From positions 5,855,001 to 5,919,000 of the forward strand of contig NZ_CP028908.1 of NCBI RefSeq assembly GCF_024181725.1: a stretch of DNA of 64,000 nt, read 5' to 3'. Positions 8,960-18,183 of this stretch are shown piece after piece. The stretch is from Bradyrhizobium sp. WD16. GTDB lineage: Bacteria > Pseudomonadota > Alphaproteobacteria > Rhizobiales > Xanthobacteraceae. The first letter of the stretch is position 1. Each line of letters opens with the position of its first letter. The notes beneath the pieces are model-generated. The model saw nothing but the letters and a program-made list of their open reading frames with translations, did no database searches and was not told the origin of the DNA. The position numbers and the translations under genes are program-made.

Positions 8960-10326
8960 GTCAGCGTTTCCACACGCTTGAACGCCGCTGTCAGAGCATC
9001 GATAATGTTGTCAACATGCTCGGCTTGAATCACGAGCGGCGGCGATAAGATGATGGCTGCCCCGGCCGGACGCACGATGACGCCTTCCTCCCGCGCGAAG
9101 GCCGCGACTTGTTCAGCGAGTCCCGTCTGCGGCTCCAGCGGGACGCGAGTCTTCTTGTCGGCGACGAGATCAATGCCGACCATCAGGCCCTTGCCGCGTA
9201 CTTCACCAGCGATGCGCGACAGGCCGGGAATATGCTGCAGTCCATCGAGGAGACGTTTGCCCTGCACGGCGGCGTTCCCAGGCAAGTCTTCGCGCTCGAC
9301 GATTTCGAGGGCCGCGAGCCCGGCCGCGCACCCAAGCGGATGCCCGGTCGCCGTATAGCCATGCATAATGAAGCCTTCCGGGGTAACGTCCTTGTACCAG
9401 GCCGACGCCACCCGTTTGTTGAGTACGGTTGCACCCAGCGGAATGTAGCCCGCCGACAGCCCCTTCGCGAGGCACATGATGTCAGGCTTCACGCCCCAAC
9501 CGCGAGCGCCGAACATCGATCCCGTGCGCCCGAAGCCCGTGACCACCTCGTCCGAGATCAGCAGGACCTGGTATCGATCAAGCACCTCGCGTAGTCTGGG
9601 CCAGAAGCTTGGCGGCGGAACGATGACCCCACCGGCGCCCTGCACCGGTTCCGCGATGAACGCTGCGACTGTATGCGGTCCCTGGTGAACGATCTCACGC
9701 TCCAGCAGTTTGATCACAATGTCTGCCAGCGTCTCCGGATCTTCCGACCAGACATTGCGATACGGCCACGGTGAGTCGATCTGGAAACAACCGTCGAGGA
9801 GCGGCTCGTACGGCGCTCGATAGTATGTGCTACCATTGACCGACATTCCGCCGAAGTGCACGCCGTGATAGCCCTGCTTCAACGAAATGAACTTCGTACG
9901 AAGCGGCTCGCCGGAAAGCTTCCAGTATTGCCGTGCCAGCTTGAGCGCCGTCTCGACCGCGTCAGAGCCGTTCGCCGAGAACAGCACCTTATCCATATCC
10001 TCCTCGGCCGACATCTCGACGATTTTCGCCGATAGCTCGATCGAGGGGCCGGTTGTCGTCCCCGCGAATGACGAATAATAGCTAATACGGTCCATCTGGG
10101 CGATGATCGCGTCTTTTATTTCCTTGCGGTTGTGACCGACATTCACGTTCCACAGACCGCCAATGCCGTCGATGTATGTCTTACCGTCGATATCGGTGAC
10201 AAACACTCCATCTCCGCTAGCGATGATTTGGGGCGGCTGCTGACGCGACAGCAACGGATGGATCATCGGATGAAACTGATGCCTGGTGTTTTCTTCTCGA
10301 ATGAAGTTGTGATTGCCTTGAATCAT
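8956..10326 (-). CDS. Class III (omega) aminotransferase
   Basis: A 456-residue PLP enzyme. It contains DEVVTGFGRTGSMFG and the PLP lysine in DIMCLAKGLSAGYIPLG (about K288), plus GIGGLWNVNVGHN near the N-terminus, typical of amine or beta-alanine:pyruvate transaminases. It would move an amino group from an amine or omega-amino acid to a keto acid. I placed the start at the ATG beginning MIQGNHNFI because a longer frame would overlap the permease gene and has no similarity there. It is the last gene of the amine cluster. The partner aldehyde dehydrogenase suggests the product is an aldehyde. The substrate is unknown. Confidence 0.88.
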   Translation of the reverse strand: MIQGNHNFIREENTRHQFHPMIHPLLSRQQPPQIIASGDGVFVTDIDGKTYIDGIGGLWNVNVGHNRKEIKDAIIAQMDRISYYSSFAGTTTGPSIELSAKIVEMSAEEDMDKVLFSANGSDAVETALKLARQYWKLSGEPLRTKFISLKQGYHGVHFGGMSVNGSTYYRAPYEPLLDGCFQIDSPWPYRNVWSEDPETLADIVIKLLEREIVHQGPHTVAAFIAEPVQGAGGVIVPPPSFWPRLREVLDRYQVLLISDEVVTGFGRTGSMFGARGWGVKPDIMCLAKGLSAGYIPLGATVLNKRVASAWYKDVTPEGFIMHGYTATGHPLGCAAGLAALEIVEREDLPGNAAVQGKRLLDGLQHIPGLSRIAGEVRGKGLMVGIDLVADKKTRVPLEPQTGLAEQVAAFAREEGVIVRPAGAAIILSPPLVIQAEHVDNIIDALTAAFKRVETLT

Positions 10327-10478
10327 GGTCTTTTCCGCCTTTGCCCCGTCCAGATGATGGAAAACGGGATGTTGGAGCGGGGTGTACTCTCCTCCATCCC
10401 ATTTCGGCTCGGGCCATCCCGCGGCAGGACGCGCGTGGAAAGCAGCGCAAGCCGCTTTAGCGCGGCCGGCGCGCTGTG

Positions 10479-11924
10479 TCACGAGCCGAAGACTCGTCCG
10501 AGGTTTTCGTAGAGTTGCGGGCGACTGCGGCGAATTTGGGTGGCGAGCGCCACGCCCAGGAGTCCGACCGCCACAATGATAAGGGGGAAGGACCGCACGA
10601 TCCAACTCTCGCTGCCCGCCAAAAGCGACAGGTTCGAGATCACCAGGAACAGCATCACCATGAGGCAGAGACATGCAAGCGCCGGCGCAACGGTCGTCGT
10701 CCAGGCTCCGTGCAAGTTAGCTGTCTTTCGGAAATAGAGGATGATCGCGACACAGACGATGGACTGAACCGCCAGAATGCCGATCACCGTCAGAGCGGAC
10801 ATCCAGGCGAAGACGACGGAATAGGGATCGGAATTGAGGAGCACGAATAGTGCGATCATGGCCGCCGCGATTGCAGTTTGAAGATAACCGGCCACATAGG
10901 GGGAGCCGTGTCTGTCGTGAACTTTACCCAGTCGCCGGCTGGCCAGCCCTTCCCGCCCCAATGCGAAGAAATAGCGGTTGATCGTGTTGTGGAAGGAGAG
11001 CACGCAAGCAAAAAGACTGGTGATCAGCAGGATGTTGATTACCGTGCTCGCCCATGGGCCAAGAACAGCGTCGGCAGCCCTGAAATAGAGGGTCTCGAGC
11101 CCGGCCTTCGCCGTCTCTTGCACATTCCCCGGCCCATAGAACTGGACGATGGCCCAAGTCGAAAAGGCGTAGAAGGCTGCAATCAACAGCACCGCGACAT
11201 AGGTCGCCCGCGGGATCGTCTTCTCGGGATCTTTCGCCTCCTCGCCGAAAATCGCTGTCGCCTCGAAGCCAATGAACGAGCCGATCACGAAGACCAGAGC
11301 AACCCCAAGGCCGGTTGAGAGAACGGTGGGTGGCGCGAACGACGTCAACCCAATGCCTTCGGGGTGTGGGCCGGCAGCCAGGATTCCGAGGTCGAGGAAC
11401 AGCAGGATCGCAATCTCCGCCAGCATGCACACCCCCAGGATGGTGCCGGAGAACGCGATGTTGCGCTGTCCGCAAATCAACACCACGACGAGCGCCACAT
11501 AGGCACATACCCACCAGGGCACGACGAGCCCCAACGGCGCCAGCGCACCCGATAGAAATACGCCGAACAAGGCATAGATCGCGATCTGCACGGAAGTGTA
11601 GGTGACGAGCGCGATCAAGGCGGCCGCGACCCCCGCTTCCTTACCGATCCCCGAGGCGATGTAGGTATAGAATGCGCCAGTGCCGCCGACATGCCGGCTC
11701 ATCGCAGTGAAGCCCACCGAGAAGAGCAGGTAAAGCAAGCCTACAATAACGAATGCCCCCGGGACACCGGCGCCGTTGCCAAAGGCGAAGGCTGCAGGCG
11801 AGGCGCCAACTACAGCGGTCAGCGGAGCCGCGGCGGCGACGACGAAGAAGACGATGTGCGCCAGACCGACCGAATTCTTGGACAGACGCTCCTGCCGGGC
11901 TGGCGTAGCTTCGCTAGACGACAT
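10479..11924 (-). CDS. APC-family amino acid/amine permease
   Basis: A 481-residue inner-membrane transporter with about twelve hydrophobic helices. The N-terminus (LSKNSVGLAHIVFFVVAAAAPLTAVVG) and SFIGFEATAIFGEEAKDPEKTIPRATY are hallmarks of the APC superfamily. A GAAGGGA ribosome site lies 7 nt before the ATG. It sits 55 bp after the aldehyde dehydrogenase gene and 152 bp before the aminotransferase gene on the same strand, so it probably imports the amine or amino acid that those enzymes degrade. Confidence 0.9.
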   Translation of the reverse strand: MSSSEATPARQERLSKNSVGLAHIVFFVVAAAAPLTAVVGASPAAFAFGNGAGVPGAFVIVGLLYLLFSVGFTAMSRHVGGTGAFYTYIASGIGKEAGVAAALIALVTYTSVQIAIYALFGVFLSGALAPLGLVVPWWVCAYVALVVVLICGQRNIAFSGTILGVCMLAEIAILLFLDLGILAAGPHPEGIGLTSFAPPTVLSTGLGVALVFVIGSFIGFEATAIFGEEAKDPEKTIPRATYVAVLLIAAFYAFSTWAIVQFYGPGNVQETAKAGLETLYFRAADAVLGPWASTVINILLITSLFACVLSFHNTINRYFFALGREGLASRRLGKVHDRHGSPYVAGYLQTAIAAAMIALFVLLNSDPYSVVFAWMSALTVIGILAVQSIVCVAIILYFRKTANLHGAWTTTVAPALACLCLMVMLFLVISNLSLLAGSESWIVRSFPLIIVAVGLLGVALATQIRRSRPQLYENLGRVFGS

Positions 11925-11979
11925 AACGTTTCCCTTCCCCGTTTCCCGTTCACCGAGATCTCAAAATCGACCAGTTTCG

Positions 11980-13494
11980 TCATCCGACGGCGATGCAGAC
12001 GGATTTGGTCTCTAGAAAATTGTCGAGCGCTGCCCGTCCATGCTCGCGGCCAATGCCCGACCGCTTGAGGCCACCGAACGGCATGTTCTGATCAGGCAGG
12101 TTGTGGGCGTTGACCCAAACAGTCTCAGCCTGGATCCGCGGGACGTAACGCAGCATCTTGTTGAGATTGGTCGTCCAGATGGATGCACCAAGGCCGAAGC
12201 GGGTGTCATTGGCGAGGCGGATCGCCTCCTCGGGATCGGAGAACGGAGTGATCGTGACGACAGGGCCGAACACCTCGTCCTGCATGATCGACATGCCCTG
12301 CTGAACATCGGTGAATATCTGCGGTTGCACGTAGAATCCGGGTCCGTCGTGCGCTTTCTGGTCAAGCAGCGGCCGAGCCCCCTGCTCGATGCATTGGTCG
12401 ACGCACGCACGGATGTGCGCCTGATGCTTGGCCGACACGACCGGATTGATCTGGTTTGCCGGGTCGAGGCCAGAACCGATCGATAGCGAACCAGCGATTG
12501 CTGCGAGGGTCTCGACGACACGATCATACACCCCTTTCTGCGCATAGATGCGGGTGCCGGCACAGCAGGTCTGACCCGTGTTGAAAAAGATTCCCACCCC
12601 TGCGGCGACGGCGAGTTGATCGAGGTCCATGTCGTCGAACATGATCATCGGCGCTTTGCCCCCGAGCTCAAGGGTCACGCGCTTCATGTCTCGCATGGCC
12701 TGGATGCCGATAATTCTTCCGACCTCGGTCGAGCCGGTAAAGGCGATCTTGTTGACATCCGGGTGGGCCGTAAGCGCCGCGCCCGCTTCCTCGCCCGTTC
12801 CCGTCACGACATTGACGACGCCCGCGGGAATTCCAGCTTCAAGACACAGCTCGGCCAGGCGGATTACGGTCAGCGGCGTCTCTTCGGCCGGCTTCAACAC
12901 CACGGTACAGCCGCAGGCCAGCGCCGGCGCAATCTTCCAGCACGCCATGTTGAGCGGGAAATTCCAGGGAGTGATCGCCCCGACGACACCGACGGGCTCC
13001 TTGCGTGTGAAAGCCTGATAGCGAGCCCCAGGCGGGACCGGAATGGAAACATCAAGCGTCGAACCTTCGATCTTCGTCGCCCAGCCAGCCATGTAGCGAA
13101 TGTATTCCGCAGACGACGTCACCTCGACAAGCCGAGAGAGCATCACCGACTTGCCATTGTTGACGGTCTCAAGCTGTGCCAGCTCTTCGCCGTTCTCCTC
13201 CAGGAGGTCGGCAAGCTTCAGCATCACGCGCTGCCTCTGCGCGGGAAGCCGCCGCGACCATTCACCGGCCAGCGCCTGTTTGGCGGCCCGCACCGCCGCA
13301 TCTACATCTTCGGGCCCGCTGCGTGGAACAGACGTGATCGCGGCTCCAGTTGACGGGTCGAACACGGCAAGCGTTTGCCTACCCGCGGCAAGTGGACGCT
13401 CGGCCCCCACGATCATCCTGATCTCGGAGGCAACAAAGGACCGGACCCCGGTGGCGAGTTCCAATACCGGCGTCTCCGGGGATGCGATGAACAT
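11980..13494 (-). CDS. Aldehyde dehydrogenase, phenylacetaldehyde dehydrogenase-like
   Basis: A 504-residue NAD-dependent aldehyde dehydrogenase. It has the general-base glutamate in VTLELGGKAP and the catalytic cysteine in FFNTGQTCCAGTRIY (about C310). The segment AGWATKIEGSTLDVSIPVPPG followed by ARYQAFTRKEPVGVV closely resembles E. coli FeaB as I recall it. The start is the ATG beginning MFIASPETP, which has a strong AGGGAGGAAG site just upstream; a longer frame upstream looks non-coding. In this cluster it would oxidise the aldehyde made by the aminotransferase. An aromatic or polyamine-derived aldehyde is possible; the sequence does not decide. Confidence 0.9.
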   Translation of the reverse strand: MFIASPETPVLELATGVRSFVASEIRMIVGAERPLAAGRQTLAVFDPSTGAAITSVPRSGPEDVDAAVRAAKQALAGEWSRRLPAQRQRVMLKLADLLEENGEELAQLETVNNGKSVMLSRLVEVTSSAEYIRYMAGWATKIEGSTLDVSIPVPPGARYQAFTRKEPVGVVGAITPWNFPLNMACWKIAPALACGCTVVLKPAEETPLTVIRLAELCLEAGIPAGVVNVVTGTGEEAGAALTAHPDVNKIAFTGSTEVGRIIGIQAMRDMKRVTLELGGKAPMIMFDDMDLDQLAVAAGVGIFFNTGQTCCAGTRIYAQKGVYDRVVETLAAIAGSLSIGSGLDPANQINPVVSAKHQAHIRACVDQCIEQGARPLLDQKAHDGPGFYVQPQIFTDVQQGMSIMQDEVFGPVVTITPFSDPEEAIRLANDTRFGLGASIWTTNLNKMLRYVPRIQAETVWVNAHNLPDQNMPFGGLKRSGIGREHGRAALDNFLETKSVCIAVG

Positions 13495-13858
13495 TCTCTT
13501 CCTCCCTGATGAACATGCGCAACGCTGCCCCTGTTCTTCAATCTCATCGCCCACGCGCGTGTCGCGGCGCGGCGCAGAGCGATCCATGCTGAGCGCCAAT
13601 GCCAGGATCCCGCCGCATGGCATGGCATTTCGCACAAGACGGAGCGCACAACTCTGTGCGCGGTCTGCGAAAGCCAAACCTATTTGTCGACACTACGCAC
13701 TTACAGCGGAGCCCGGAGCCTGTCGTTTTCGGCGTCCACGCGGGGTAACGAATATCCGTCGATGCGGCGTGTGCAAACGAGTTGCGCACCTGCGACAGTC
13801 TGTTTGCCGCGCATACTCGCTCACTTCCAACGACCGATCGGATGCACGCCATTTGATG
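13495..13858. other. Intergenic gap with no recognisable gene
   Basis: About 360 bp between the aldehyde dehydrogenase start and the end of the outer-membrane channel gene. I see no conserved protein in any frame. It probably holds a promoter for the three genes downstream. Confidence 0.5.
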
Positions 13859-14881
13859 TCACTTACGCACATAGGGAATTGAGCGCGCGGCGGGTTCTTC
13901 AGGCGCCCAAATGCGATAGTTAAGCTGAGCAAAGATCGCAAATCCTTTCGTGATCGTAGCAGTATCGACACCAGGCGAACCTGCCCTGCCGCCCGACGCA
14001 CTTGCCGAAATTTCTTTCAGCCCCCAGACGTTAATGCTTGCGGGGCCGAAGTCGTAACCGACAAGACCACCGACGGCCCATACGTTGTAGCGGTTGACAT
14101 TGATCGCACCGTTATAGAAGGCACTCGATCGGTCATCGGTCACCTGGCCTACATAGTAGGCGACGGGGCCAAGGGTCCACTTGTCAAAGGACTTCGTCGC
14201 GGTGAACTCGGCGTGGAGGACGTTGCCGGTGCGGTAGTTTGTAAGCCGGTTTGCAGTATTGATTTCCTCGAAGAGGTTCGCCGTGAGATTCCAGCCGTCC
14301 TTCACGTAGGACAAGACAAGGCTTGGCTCGAATGTCCACCAAGGGACGCCGACGTTGGACAAACCTGCCGGCCCCTGCTGGGTGCCGGTGGGAACGTACA
14401 ATCCAAGACCAGTCTTTATGAAGAAACCTGTCTCTCCAAGCCTCCAGCTCAGCTCGTTCGCAAGGAATGCGTTCTGCATCCCCGCTGGCGCAAAATCAAT
14501 CGGACTTCCAACCGTCGTGGACGTAAACGGCACCACGCCAACGACATCATAGCTCGCACCGAGGAAACTCCAGCCTGGGACCCAAAGCAGGCCAGCCGAC
14601 GCCGAGTCGGACTTGGAGCTCACTTGCGCCCCATTGACCGTTGGTGCACCAGGTCCGACAATTCTTGCCTGATATGTGAACACCTGATTGAACCCGTAGA
14701 GTCCGGGCGGCGGCGCCTCTGCCGACGCACCGATCACGATGCCGGCCGATTGGACCGAGCCTGGAAAACCGAATTCGTACGCTCGCGCCGTCGTCGTGAC
14801 TGCCAATGCCGTGACTGCAACCGAAGCGAATATCGTTACGGTCTGTCCAGCCAACCCGAAACTCCGAGCCATCGCGTTCAC
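13859..14881 (-). CDS. Outer-membrane channel, phenol-degradation MetA-pathway (SphA-like) family
   Basis: A 340-residue protein with an N-terminal signal peptide (cleaved near ARAYEF) and alternating beta-strand segments such as FGFPGSVQSAGIVIG, WNLTANLFEEINTANRLTNY and GPVAYYVGQVTDDRSS. This matches the family of porin-like proteins found beside aromatic-degradation genes. The start is GTG at 14881, with GGAAGGGAG about 4-5 nt upstream; the first ATG is three codons further in. It lies upstream of the amine genes on the same strand and would let the substrate cross the outer membrane. Confidence 0.8.
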   Translation of the reverse strand: MNAMARSFGLAGQTVTIFASVAVTALAVTTTARAYEFGFPGSVQSAGIVIGASAEAPPPGLYGFNQVFTYQARIVGPGAPTVNGAQVSSKSDSASAGLLWVPGWSFLGASYDVVGVVPFTSTTVGSPIDFAPAGMQNAFLANELSWRLGETGFFIKTGLGLYVPTGTQQGPAGLSNVGVPWWTFEPSLVLSYVKDGWNLTANLFEEINTANRLTNYRTGNVLHAEFTATKSFDKWTLGPVAYYVGQVTDDRSSAFYNGAINVNRYNVWAVGGLVGYDFGPASINVWGLKEISASASGGRAGSPGVDTATITKGFAIFAQLNYRIWAPEEPAARSIPYVRK

Positions 14882-15570
14882 CCCACTCCCTTCCGTTGTC
14901 CGTCAGCTTGAATAACTACTTGCTCGCCTTATTTCCGTCCGTGGCTGGTGGCGCCCGCACCGGAAGCAACGCGCTGGACCGCTCACTCCGCGATAGCTGA
15001 TGAACGTTGCTTTCGGCGTCGCTCTGGAAGATTGATCGCGAGGTTCGAAGCGGCGAAGCCAATCGGCTTGAGCCGAATCCTGCACAATCGACAGGCATTA
15101 TCTGGTCATTCCGCATGCAGACACGCCGGTGACGGCACGGGCGCCATAGGACGGCGTCGGCGCTACCGGCACCGAAGAGGCGCGACATACCGCCTGTCGA
15201 TACAGACGCAACCGGCCGACTCCGACCACAGCCGAACGAAAACACGGCGGGCATCGCGCAAAGGGCCGTCAGACGATCTGCTGCTGCGAACGCAAAGACG
15301 TCGACGCCGATTGCGCGCAGGTCGCCCCGTAGGCGCGGGCGCCTCATATGGTCTGCCACGAACGTCTTCATCCTCATGATCTCCGCTACGAAGTAGCGCC
15401 GCAGCGCGGTCCTCGGCATTAAGGAGCGGGATCGCCCTGCGGCTGAATTCATCAGCGGAGAGCCTTGTCCCGTTCACTTCATTTGTGCGACAGTATGAAG
15501 ATTCCTAACTGGCTCGCTATAACGGTTTGCGCCAACAATTCGATTAACTGCGCCATGCGGAGTGATGCGG
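14882..15570. other. Divergent regulatory region, no clear gene
   Basis: About 690 bp between the channel gene and the divergently transcribed AraC regulator. Open frames exist on both strands but none has a domain, signal or ribosome site I trust, and they overlap each other. It most likely contains promoters and operator sites for the amine cluster. It could also hold decayed sequence. Confidence 0.5.
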
Positions 15571-16647
15571 ATGGTTCCAACGCCAATACGGGCAGTTGCT
15601 ACGGAAACAGGCACGCGCTTGCTCCCGATCCAGACTATCAGAGCCTCCATGTTGGCTCCGTTGGTGGACAAGCTCGACCGCGGGCGCGGGCTGACGGACA
15701 TCTTGTTGAGCGAGCATGACCTGCTCCGTTCAACGCTGGGGGACCCTTACGCCGCGATCCCGCTCAGGCACTACATAACGATGCTAGAACACGCGGCGGT
15801 CGCACTTGGGGATTTCTGGTTGGGGCTACATCTCGGACAAAACATGAGGTTTTCCGACCTTGGTCCGCTAGGGCCCTACCTTGCGGCCGCGTCGACGGCA
15901 CGATCCGCGTTCGAGCGCATGTCGCGTTTTCTCCATGTACTTCAGAGCCACACCTTGGTGAGGCTGGACGTGTCGGGAAAGACGACAATCTGGACGTACC
16001 AGGTCGAGGATCCGACGATTTGGCCGCGCGTTCAAGACAGCGAATTGACGCTCGCCGGAACCTGTCAGGTTGTCCGCTTTTTCCTCGGACAGCACTGGTC
16101 TCCATCGGAAGTGCATTTCGAACACGGCGCGCCTGACGATTGCTCCGCGCATCAGCGTTTTTTTCGGGCTCCGGTCCTTTTCTCACAGCCAACCAATCGG
16201 CTCTTCTTTTCAACCGCCGATGTCGACCGTCCGGTTCGCAATGAAGATCCGGATCTCAGTCGCGTGCTCGAAAGACACATCGCTGATCTTCTTGCTAAAC
16301 AAGAGACGGAAGCCGACATATTGCGTCAGGTGCAACGTCTCATCGTGCTAAACATGGGCCGTAATCGAATTACGGTCGATAGACTGGCCGGGGATCTTGG
16401 TATCTCAACACGAACGTTGCAGCGGGAGCTGTCCAAGCAGAACACCTCACTTCGGCTTCTGCTCAGAGCACATCGCCAGACCCTGGCCGAATCCCGCTTT
16501 GCGGCCGGTCGCTGCCGCTCGGCGGATATTGCACAGACGTTGGGCTATGCAGATGCGACTGCGTTTTGGCGGGCCTTTAAGAGTTGGACCGGCGCGACGC
16601 CTCGTGATTTTCAAAATCAGAGAAAGAGATATTCTCCACCACAATAA
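15571..16647 (+). CDS. AraC-family transcriptional regulator with arabinose-binding-like N-terminus
   Basis: About 358 residues. The N-terminal two thirds fit the Arabinose_bd regulator domain (GDFWLGLHLGQNMRFSDLGPLG, an OruR/ArgR-like layout). The C-terminus is an AraC HTH: ITVDRLAGDLGISTRTLQREL followed by DIAQTLGYADATAFWRAFKSWTGATPRDF. I chose the ATG at 15571 because CGGAG lies about 8 nt upstream; GTG 15562 and ATG 15565 are in-frame alternatives. It is divergent from the amine operon and is its likely activator. The related regulator OruR responds to ornithine, which fits an amino-compound inducer but does not prove it. Confidence 0.87.
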   Translation: MVPTPIRAVATETGTRLLPIQTIRASMLAPLVDKLDRGRGLTDILLSEHDLLRSTLGDPYAAIPLRHYITMLEHAAVALGDFWLGLHLGQNMRFSDLGPLGPYLAAASTARSAFERMSRFLHVLQSHTLVRLDVSGKTTIWTYQVEDPTIWPRVQDSELTLAGTCQVVRFFLGQHWSPSEVHFEHGAPDDCSAHQRFFRAPVLFSQPTNRLFFSTADVDRPVRNEDPDLSRVLERHIADLLAKQETEADILRQVQRLIVLNMGRNRITVDRLAGDLGISTRTLQRELSKQNTSLRLLLRAHRQTLAESRFAAGRCRSADIAQTLGYADATAFWRAFKSWTGATPRDFQNQRKRYSPPQ

Positions 16648-16776
16648 GGGTGCCCCGAGATAGGCTCGCCACCAGGCCCGGCTGACACCCGATGACGGCT
16701 TGATCGGGACCGACCTCTTTCCGATCGCATATTGTGTGACCTCCCGTATTCTTTGGACTGATTTCGGATAAGCCTT

Positions 16777-17381
16777 CGTGCGCCGCGGCTCGCTCCCTCG
16801 CGCCGGGCCCCCGGAGGCTCTTGCCGACGAGGAGGTAGTCCTGGTCATCGACGAGACCGGTTTTCTGAAGCAAGGCAAGACGTCATGCGGGGTTGCGCGC
16901 CAGTACACGGGCTCGGCGGACAAGATCACCAACTGCCAGATCGGCGTGTTCGCCTCCTATGTATCGCGCCACGGCCACGCCTTCATCGACCGGGCGCTCT
17001 ATCTGCCAAAGGCATGGACGGACGATCCCAGCCGTCTGAAGGCGGCGTATGTGCCGGACAAGACCGGCTTTGCAACGAAGCCGCAGATCGCGCGGCGGAT
17101 GATTGCGCGCGCCATCGCCGCAAAGGTGCCGTTCTCCTTCGTCGCAGCCGACAGCGTGTATGGCACGGGCGACATCGAAACGATGCTCCGCAAGGCCGGC
17201 AAGGGATACGTTCTGGGTGTTGCCTCCAACCATGTGTTCCGGTCCTGGGGCAAGAAGGGGCTGGTCGGCGGCACAGCCGCGAAGATCGCACAAGATCTTC
17301 CCAAGAACGCTTGGCGGCGCCTGTCGGCGGGTGAAGGAACGAAAGGTCCGCGCCTGCACGACTGGGCCTATCTCGAACTGG
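16777..17381 (+). pseudogene. IS701-family transposase fragment
   Basis: An internal piece of about 200 codons of an IS701-type DDE transposase. It starts abruptly before VVLVIDETGFLKQGKTS and covers AFIDRALYLPKAWTDDP, VPFSFVAADSVYGTGDIE and AWRRLSAGEGTKGPRLHDWAYLELG. The N-terminal third and the C-terminus are missing. The right edge is the end of another IS256-family element that begins GGGTGTCAGTAACTCGG. It is a relic and cannot be active. Confidence 0.85.
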
Positions 17382-17710
17382 GAGGGTGTCAGTAACTCGG
17401 TGTAAGATGGTTTCTGTGAGTTTACCTTTGACAGGAGACTCACATGGCTACGGATTTTTCACCTGAGATTTTGGACCAGATTCTTGCCGGGGGCAGCCTC
17501 AAGCCGGAAGACCTGGCCGGCGAAGACGGGCTTTTCAGACGACTGAAGAAGGCGCTTTTGGAGCGCGCACTGGGTGCGGAGCTGACCCATCACCTTGGCT
17601 ATGAGAAGGGCGACCCGGCGGGCCGTGGAACGGGCAACAGCCGCAACGGCACGAGCAGCAAAGCGCTGTTGACGGACGACGGCGAGATCGAGATCGAGGT
17701 GCCGCGCGCC
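17382..17710 (+). pseudogene. 5' fragment of a second, different IS256-family element
   Basis: The presumed left terminus (GGGTGTCAGTAACTCGGTGT) is followed by an ATG at 17444 and the first ~89 residues of a Mutator-type transposase (FSPEILDQILAGG, GLFRRLKKALLERALGAELTHHLGYE, GDGEIEIEVPRA-like end). The frame then runs into the inverted copy of the first IS256 element. The junction lies in CCGCGCGCC, which both sequences share. Everything downstream of the N-terminal domain is gone. Confidence 0.85.
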
Positions 17711-18183
17711 CGAACGGCGCGTCGACACGTTCAGCACCATCAGGTTCATCGCCCATCGGCTGAGCCACCCTTCTGCCCGGGCGGTTTCCCAACTCGGCAG
17801 CGCCATCTCCCCGCCGCCGCGCCGACGCACGCGGGGCCGCTCGACCGGGACCGTTCCCCCATGAAAGTCCAGCCGGCCTGTCGGTCGTCCCCACCGATGG
17901 CCGTCCTTGTCCTTTGATCGGCCATGCCGTGGCCCGCAAAGCCGTTCGGCGTCTTCCTCCATCATCCCGGCAAGCGTGGCGATGCCGGCTGTCAGGCAGA
18001 AATGCTCGAAACTTTCCCCAACCGTTTGCCAGGCCGCTTCCACCATCGCGGTCGCATCAGGCTTCGTTCTCATGGTAATCTTATTCATGGCGTTGCTTTC
18101 CTCGTCGATTCGACACCCAGAGCCTACCGGCTCAAGGCGAGCAACGCCGCCCTTTCTATTTCAACAGAGGTCGGGACATTCCC
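17711..18183 (-). pseudogene. Truncated copy of the first IS256-family element
   Basis: This stretch matches 8150-8623, with only scattered base differences. It keeps the right inverted repeat, the leader and the first ~125 codons of the transposase (start at 18088), then stops at the junction with the other IS256 fragment. It lacks the whole catalytic domain. Its outer end (GGGACATTCCC) abuts the right half of a module A hairpin and marks the right edge of the island. Confidence 0.9.

Larger units (their letters stand above)
7208..18183. mobile_element. Composite-transposon-like island carrying amine catabolism genes
   Basis: The outer flanks match the two halves of one A hairpin: 7165-7207 ends in TCACCCT and 18184-18222 starts with TCGCCCT, which overlap as a 7-8 bp imperfect target duplication. 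Both boundaries are outer ends of the same IS256-family element, intact on the left and truncated on the right. The catabolic genes inside use more A/T-rich codons than the genes outside (visual impression). This suggests the island arrived as one unit, or that two IS copies recombined. The right copy is now damaged, so the unit may no longer be mobile. Confidence 0.65.

Noticed and set aside
10327-10674. N-terminal extension of the aminotransferase by 116 codons
   Set aside because: It overlaps the permease coding sequence and reads as random, proline/arginine-rich sequence; the internal ATG at 10326 fits the family start.
13610-13640. Possible sigma-54 promoter (TGGCATGGCATTTCGCA)
   Set aside because: The -12 element does not match TTGC and the orientation is wrong for the neighbouring aldehyde dehydrogenase gene.
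13495-13677. N-terminal extension of the aldehyde dehydrogenase by 61 codons
   Set aside because: A strong AGGGAGGAAG site precedes the internal ATG at 13494, and the upstream part has no similarity to the family.
14916-15452. A 178-codon open frame upstream of the outer-membrane channel gene
   Set aside because: No domain, no ribosome site, overlapped by another open frame on the opposite strand; more likely a promoter region.
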